Below the pieces are notes generated by a model. That model did no database searches. It saw nothing but the letters and a program-made list of their open reading frames with translations, and was not told the origin of the DNA. A DNA stretch of 11,928 bases from an uncultured Oscillospiraceae bacterium (lineage in GTDB: Bacteria; Bacillota; Clostridia; Oscillospirales; Oscillospiraceae): contig CAKTHW010000042.1 in assembly GCA_934565425.1 (NCBI GenBank), forward strand, positions 1 to 11,928, read 5' to 3'. The position numbers were made by a program, and so were the translations under genes. Shown piece after piece: positions 6,853-11,928 of this stretch (position 1 is the stretch's first letter; each line of letters opens with the position of its first letter).

Positions 6853-8118
6853 ATGAATGAGAACAAGCATCCCCTGGGGCTGTCCCAGCGGGTTTTAGAT
6901 ATGGCACGGCAGGCGGAGGCGGACATCCGTGGACAGTTCGCCCACATTGACGCCGTGGCGGAATACAACAGCCAGAAGGTGCTGGCCGCCTTCCAGAACC
7001 ATCGAGTGGCGGAAGCCCACTTCGCCGGTACCACTGGCTACGGCTACGACGATCTGGGACGGGACACCCTGGATCAAATCTACGCCGAGATCTTTGGCAC
7101 CGAGGATGCCCTGGTGCGCATCCAGTTCGTCAACGGTACCCACGCCATCGCCTCCGCCCTGTACGGAGCCTTAAAACCGGGCGATACCCTGTTGTCTGCG
7201 GTGGGCGCACCTTATGACACTCTGCTCAGCGTCATCGGTGTCACTGGGGAGGAGCCGGGGAGCCTGAAGGAATACGGCATCGGCTACCGCCAGGTGGACG
7301 TGACTGCGGACAACCTGCCGGATAAGGCAGGACTGGCTCAGGCGGTGCAGGCACCGGACGTGAAGGCGGTGCTCATCCAGCGCTCCAAGGGCTATTCCAC
7401 CCGAGCGTCCCTGTCCGTGGCGGAGATCGGTGCGCTCATCGCCATCGTCAAGGAGCACCGTCCTGATGTCACCGTCATCGTGGACAACTGCTACGGCGAG
7501 TTCGTGGAGACTGTGGAGCCCACCCAGGTGGGGGCGGACTTGATCGTAGGCAGCCTCATCAAAAACCCCGGTGGCGGGTTGGCGCTTACCGGCGGCTACC
7601 TGGCAGGTCGTCACGACCTGGTGGAAGCAGCCGCCAAACGGCTCACCGTCCCCGGCATCGGTCGGGAGTGCGGCTCCACCCTGGGCAACAACCGCCTGCT
7701 CTATCAGGGTCTGTTCCTGGCCCCCCACACCGTGGCGCAGGCGGTTAAAACTGCCGTGTTCAACGCTCGCATGATGGAGCTGCTGGGTTACCAGACCGAA
7801 CCCCGTTCCGACCAGGAGCGCCATGACATCATCCAGATGGTGAGCCTGGAACAGCCGGAGCTGGTGGAAAAATACTGTAAGGGCATCCAGTCCGGCTCTC
7901 CCGTGGACAGTTATGTGACTCCGGTGCCTTGGGATATGCCCGGCTACGACTGCCAGGTCATCATGGCCGCTGGTGCCTTCATCCAGGGCGCGTCCATCGA
8001 GCTGTCCGCAGACGCACCCATGCGGCCACCCTACACCGTTTATATGCAGGGCGGCTTGACCTACGAATCCGGCAAGACCGGCGTTTTGTTGGCGGTAGAG
8101 GAGTTGCTGAAGGGATAA
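6853..8118 (+). CDS. Methionine gamma-lyase family PLP enzyme (YnbB-like, 'aluminium resistance protein')
   Basis: PLP-dependent fold type I protein of 421 aa of the pfam06838 family (B. subtilis YnbB; older name aluminium resistance protein). Visible features: HFAGTTGYGYDDLGRD (56-71), VNGTHAIASAL (93-103) in the position of the cofactor phosphate loop, the Asp211 of VIVDNCYGEF that should contact the PLP ring nitrogen, and the predicted Schiff-base Lys237 in GSLIKNPGGG. The C-terminal part has VPWDMPGYDCQ and ELSADAPMRPPY, also family-typical. The activity is assigned from family annotation only, and the true substrate (a sulphur amino acid or another) is not settled. The ATG at 6853 has no good Shine-Dalgarno and lies 2 bases after the peptidase stop, which suggests coupled translation. 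Its place behind three peptidases fits amino-acid breakdown. Confidence 0.9.
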   Translation: MNENKHPLGLSQRVLDMARQAEADIRGQFAHIDAVAEYNSQKVLAAFQNHRVAEAHFAGTTGYGYDDLGRDTLDQIYAEIFGTEDALVRIQFVNGTHAIASALYGALKPGDTLLSAVGAPYDTLLSVIGVTGEEPGSLKEYGIGYRQVDVTADNLPDKAGLAQAVQAPDVKAVLIQRSKGYSTRASLSVAEIGALIAIVKEHRPDVTVIVDNCYGEFVETVEPTQVGADLIVGSLIKNPGGGLALTGGYLAGRHDLVEAAAKRLTVPGIGRECGSTLGNNRLLYQGLFLAPHTVAQAVKTAVFNARMMELLGYQTEPRSDQERHDIIQMVSLEQPELVEKYCKGIQSGSPVDSYVTPVPWDMPGYDCQVIMAAGAFIQGASIELSADAPMRPPYTVYMQGGLTYESGKTGVLLAVEELLKG

Positions 8119-8152
8119 CCGGACAGAATAGAAATGAGACCAGCCTTTCCTG

Positions 8153-8160
8153 CATACAGT
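8153..8160 (+). promoter_or_regulatory. Candidate sigma-E -10 element of yunB
   Basis: CATACAGT matches the mother-cell sigma-E -10 consensus CATACAnT at every defined position and lies in the 60-base gap before yunB, a gene controlled by sigma-E in B. subtilis. The -35 is poor: GAATAGA (8126-8132) is too far and GAAATGA (8131-8137) matches weakly. The predicted start near 8166 would leave a very short leader of about 12 bases, which would cut into the ribosome binding site. Confidence 0.4.
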
Positions 8161-8178
8161 GGCAGGGGAGGCGATGGG

Positions 8179-8886
8179 ATGCGTGGATACCGAAGGCGGC
8201 GCCATCGAGCGCCCTGGAGCAGGCGGCGGAAGCGGTGCTGTGTGCTCCTGGTCTGTCTGGTGCTGGTGGCGGGCGTCCTCTTACGCCTGGACTGCAAGCT
8301 CCGACCGGCCATCTTAGAAATTGCCCTGTCCGACCTGGAGACGGTGGTCAACAACACCATCGACCAGGTTTGCATCCAGGATGCGGCGGACGGGGAGATC
8401 ACCTACAGCAAACTGGTTCAGCTGCAATACGACCAGAACGGCAAGCTGCAAGGGCTGACCACTGACATGGCTGCCCTCAACGTTCTGCGGGCGGATATGA
8501 CCCGTGCCATCGGTCAGGCGCTGGGGGAGGTGGAGGAACACCCCATTCAAGTGCCCTTGGGCACCGCCTGGGGGACTGCGTTGTTCTCCGACCTAGGCCC
8601 CAACATCCCAGTGCAGGTGCTGAGCTTGGAGAGCATCGCTGGATATTTTGAGAGCAGCTTCACCTCCGCCGGCATCAACCAGACCCGGCACCAGATTCAG
8701 ATGGTGCTCACCGTCCAGGTGGTGCTCCTGCTCCCTGGCGGCACCTATGACCGGACGTTTACCAACAAGATCACCGTGGCGGAGTCCATCCTCATGGGGG
8801 ATGTTCCGTCTCATTACAGTTATTTCAGCCAATTTGACACGGCTCGCGAGGCCGCTGACGCCCAACGAGATTACAGCGCAGAATGA
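8179..8886 (+). CDS. yunB: Sporulation protein YunB
   Basis: Homologue of YunB, a mother-cell protein needed for normal sporulation in B. subtilis with unknown molecular function. The start at 8179 is chosen because GGGGAGG (8165-8171) sits 7 bases before it; this gives 235 aa, near the B. subtilis length. An ATG at 8134 in frame has no comparable site. A basic N-terminus (RRRRHR, SRRRKR) leads into a single membrane helix at about 20-37, so the rest is likely outside the cytoplasmic membrane. Signature stretches: LRPAILEIALSDLETVVNNT (41-60), VPLGTAWGTALFSDLGPNIPV (125-145) and FTSAGINQTRHQI (161-173). It lies 60 bases after the PLP lyase and 12 before ligA. Its presence suggests an endospore former. 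Confidence 0.9.
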   Translation: MRGYRRRRHRAPWSRRRKRCCVLLVCLVLVAGVLLRLDCKLRPAILEIALSDLETVVNNTIDQVCIQDAADGEITYSKLVQLQYDQNGKLQGLTTDMAALNVLRADMTRAIGQALGEVEEHPIQVPLGTAWGTALFSDLGPNIPVQVLSLESIAGYFESSFTSAGINQTRHQIQMVLTVQVVLLLPGGTYDRTFTNKITVAESILMGDVPSHYSYFSQFDTAREAADAQRDYSAE

Positions 8887-10875
<1,989 letters not shown>

Positions 10876-10973
10876 AAAAGGAAGATACTTCAAAAATTGG
10901 GGGAGAAACAGGAGAAAACCAGCCGTGGGAAAAATTCGCGGGCAAAAAAATGGTTAAATCTTTGACAATTCTC

Positions 10974-11002
10974 TTTACAACTGATTAGCAAAAGATTATA
11001 AT
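10974..11002 (+). promoter_or_regulatory. Sigma-A promoter of the NfnA-like gene
   Basis: TTTACA (10974-10979), a 17-base spacer and consensus TATAAT (10997-11002). The predicted start is near 11009, giving a leader of about 254 nt. A perfect TTGACA at 10962-10967 lies upstream, but its best-spaced -10 (TTAGCA, 10985-10990) is poor, so it is probably not the -35 used. Confidence 0.75.
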
Positions 11003-11008
11003 AAAAAC

Positions 11009-11262
11009 AGTTATATTAAATGGATTTATGTAGATATTTGCAAACGGCGGTGTTCGTATTCGCTAACTCCCAGTTTCCTTTGGTTATTTCGCCAATACAC
11101 CGGAGAAATCTGGAAAATGTGGATGCCGCCCCGTGGGCAGGCGGTCTATATAGTATAACCATGTTGAATAAGAAGACAGCTTCTTTTTCATATTCTCACA
11201 GGGTCTGCGCCCGTGAGAGGACTTATGTAACTAAAAATTTGTGAGGAGGAAAATTTTAAGTT
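11009..11262 (+). promoter_or_regulatory. Long structured 5' leader of unknown class
   Basis: This non-coding stretch between the predicted transcription start and the NfnA-like ATG can form several helices. P1: AGAT+TT (11032-11035, 11037-11038) with AAATCT (11106-11111). An irregular P2: CGGT (11048-11051) with ACCG (11099-11102), GTATT (11056-11060) with AATAC (11094-11098), and TAAC (11064-11067) with GTTA (11083-11086). GGCGG (11046-11050) can pair with CCGCC (11126-11130), which alternatively pairs with GGCGG (11140-11144). AAGAAG/CTTCTT (11170-11175/11180-11185) is followed by TTT. TCTCAC+GGG (11194-11199, 11201-11203) pairs with CCC+GTGAGA (11210-11218). The plan resembles a riboswitch or attenuator. 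No known family was recognised with confidence. Confidence 0.5.
11244..11249 (+). promoter_or_regulatory. Ribosome binding site of the NfnA-like gene, unusually far from the start
   Basis: A perfect AGGAGG is separated from the ATG at 11263 by 13 bases of A/T-rich sequence. An in-frame TAA at 11257-11259 rules out any nearer upstream start, so the long spacing is real if this is the site used. Confidence 0.7.
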
Positions 11263-11928
11263 ATGTTTCGTATCGTAAAAAAAGAAGTCCTTAGTCCGAA
11301 GATCACTCTGTTGGAGATTGAGGCACCTTACATCGCTCGTAAAGCACAGCCCGGCCAGTTCATCATCTTCCGTATTGATGAAAAGGGCGAACGCTGCCCC
11401 CTGACCATCGGCGGTTATGACCGTGAAAAGGGTACCATCACCATCATCTTCCAGCGCGCTGGCCTGACCACCATGGCTCTGGCAGCAATGGAAGAGGGCG
11501 ACGCTCTGATGGATCTGGTTGGTCCTCTGGGTCTGCCCACCGAGATGGAAGGCGTCAAGAAGGCTTGCGTCGTCGGTGGCGGCGTCGGCTGCGCTATCGC
11601 TTATCCCATCGCAAACGGCCTGAACGATGCAGGCGTTGAAACCGACGTCATCATCGGCTTCCGTTCCAAGGATTTCGTTATCCTGGAAGACGGCTTCAAG
11701 GCTGCTGCCCGCAATCTGTACCTGCTGACCGAAGACGGCTCTCAGGGCGAACAGGGCAAGGTTATCGACAAGCTCCAGGAAGTCCTGGAAGGTGGCGAAA
11801 AGTATGACAAGATCTACACCCTGGGCCCTGTGCCCATGATGAAGGCTGTCTATGAAACTGCAAAGCCCTTCGGCGTGGAAACCATCGTTTCCCTGTGCCC
11901 CCTGATGGTGGACGGCACTGGTATGTGC
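11263..11928 (+). CDS. NfnA-like FAD/NAD-binding electron-transfer protein (sulfide/dihydroorotate dehydrogenase-like), 3' end outside window
   Basis: The first 222 residues are present; family members are about 280 aa, so the C-terminus is missing. The N-terminal half is a ferredoxin-reductase-type FAD domain with KAQPGQFIIFRIDEKGERCPLTI (27-49). The second half is a NAD(P)-binding domain with ACVVGGGVGCAIAYPIA (101-117), DVIIGFRSKD (128-137) and YTLGPVPMMKAV (185-196). The stretch ending in MVDGTGMC (215-222) begins the [2Fe-2S] site, where NfnA-type proteins use one Asp and three Cys. A further Cys212 lies just before it. Such proteins work with a GltA/NfnB partner in NADH-dependent ferredoxin:NADP+ transhydrogenation; the partner is probably downstream but not visible. 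All eight Arg codons are CGT or CGC, unlike the CGG-rich genes to the left, which suggests high expression. Confidence 0.92.
   Translation, partial: MFRIVKKEVLSPKITLLEIEAPYIARKAQPGQFIIFRIDEKGERCPLTIGGYDREKGTITIIFQRAGLTTMALAAMEEGDALMDLVGPLGLPTEMEGVKKACVVGGGVGCAIAYPIANGLNDAGVETDVIIGFRSKDFVILEDGFKAAARNLYLLTEDGSQGEQGKVIDKLQEVLEGGEKYDKIYTLGPVPMMKAVYETAKPFGVETIVSLCPLMVDGTGMC

Noticed and set aside
8134..8178. Earlier ATG for yunB at 8134
   Set aside because: It has no Shine-Dalgarno, whereas the start at 8179 has GGGGAGG at 7 bases and gives the family-like basic N-terminus.
10876..10960. A terminator after ligA (GAAG-ATA-CTTC at 10881-10891, and an imperfect GCCGTG/CGCGGGC pair further on)
   Set aside because: Neither is followed by a T-run, and the second is followed by A bases. 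I see no intrinsic terminator here; readthrough or another mode of ending is possible.
11170..11188. AAGAAG-ACAG-CTTCTT followed by TTT as a true attenuator terminator
   Set aside because: The stem is A/T-rich and the T-run is short, so it would be weak. It is kept only as part of the structured leader.
11020..11244. A 74-codon frame in the leader of the NfnA-like gene
   Set aside because: It has no ribosome binding site, no recognisable family, codon use unlike the neighbours, and it covers the inverted repeats of the leader.

Overview
The window is a GC-rich chromosomal segment from a low-GC-phylum (Firmicutes/Bacillota) anaerobe, most likely a spore-forming member of the Clostridia in or near the Oscillospiraceae. 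The reasons are strong AGGAGG-type ribosome binding sites, a class A RNase P RNA, a DUF2812 membrane protein, tandem M42 peptidases, a pfam06838-type PLP lyase, the sporulation gene yunB and an NfnA-like electron-transfer flavoprotein. The genus cannot be fixed from the sequence. No mobile element, tRNA, CRISPR array or phage gene was seen. The segment looks like ordinary core genome, except for the structured leader near its right edge.

Layout. (1) 1-1909, plus strand: the 3' part of sfsA, then a DUF2812 protein with five predicted membrane segments, ending in a hairpin terminator with an A-tract on one side and a T-tract on the other. (2) 1947-2290, minus strand: rnpB, the RNA of RNase P, convergent with the first pair and sharing that terminator. 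(3) 2297-2364: two back-to-back sigma-A promoters, one leftward for rnpB and one rightward for murD. (4) 2399-10875, plus strand: a tight seven-gene run, murD, three M42 aminopeptidase paralogues, a PLP-dependent methionine gamma-lyase family protein, yunB and ligA. Six junctions have 2, -13, 5, 2, 60 and 12 bases between genes, so one transcript is likely, with a possible extra sigma-E start before yunB. (5) 10876-11262: a non-coding region with a sigma-A promoter and a leader of about 254 nt that can fold into several helices, including two mutually exclusive pairings. (6) 11263-end: the first 222 codons of an NfnA/sulfide dehydrogenase/dihydroorotate dehydrogenase electron-transfer-like FAD/NAD-binding protein, with codon use typical of strong expression.

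How the parts relate. murD (peptidoglycan precursor synthesis), ligA (replication and repair) and rnpB (tRNA maturation) are housekeeping genes. The three M42 peptidases and the PLP lyase form a peptide and amino-acid breakdown block between them. yunB implies endospore formation. The last gene probably begins an nfnAB-type or similar redox operon. Its leader is the part of the window least explained by known features; it has a riboswitch-like plan but no family could be assigned by eye.
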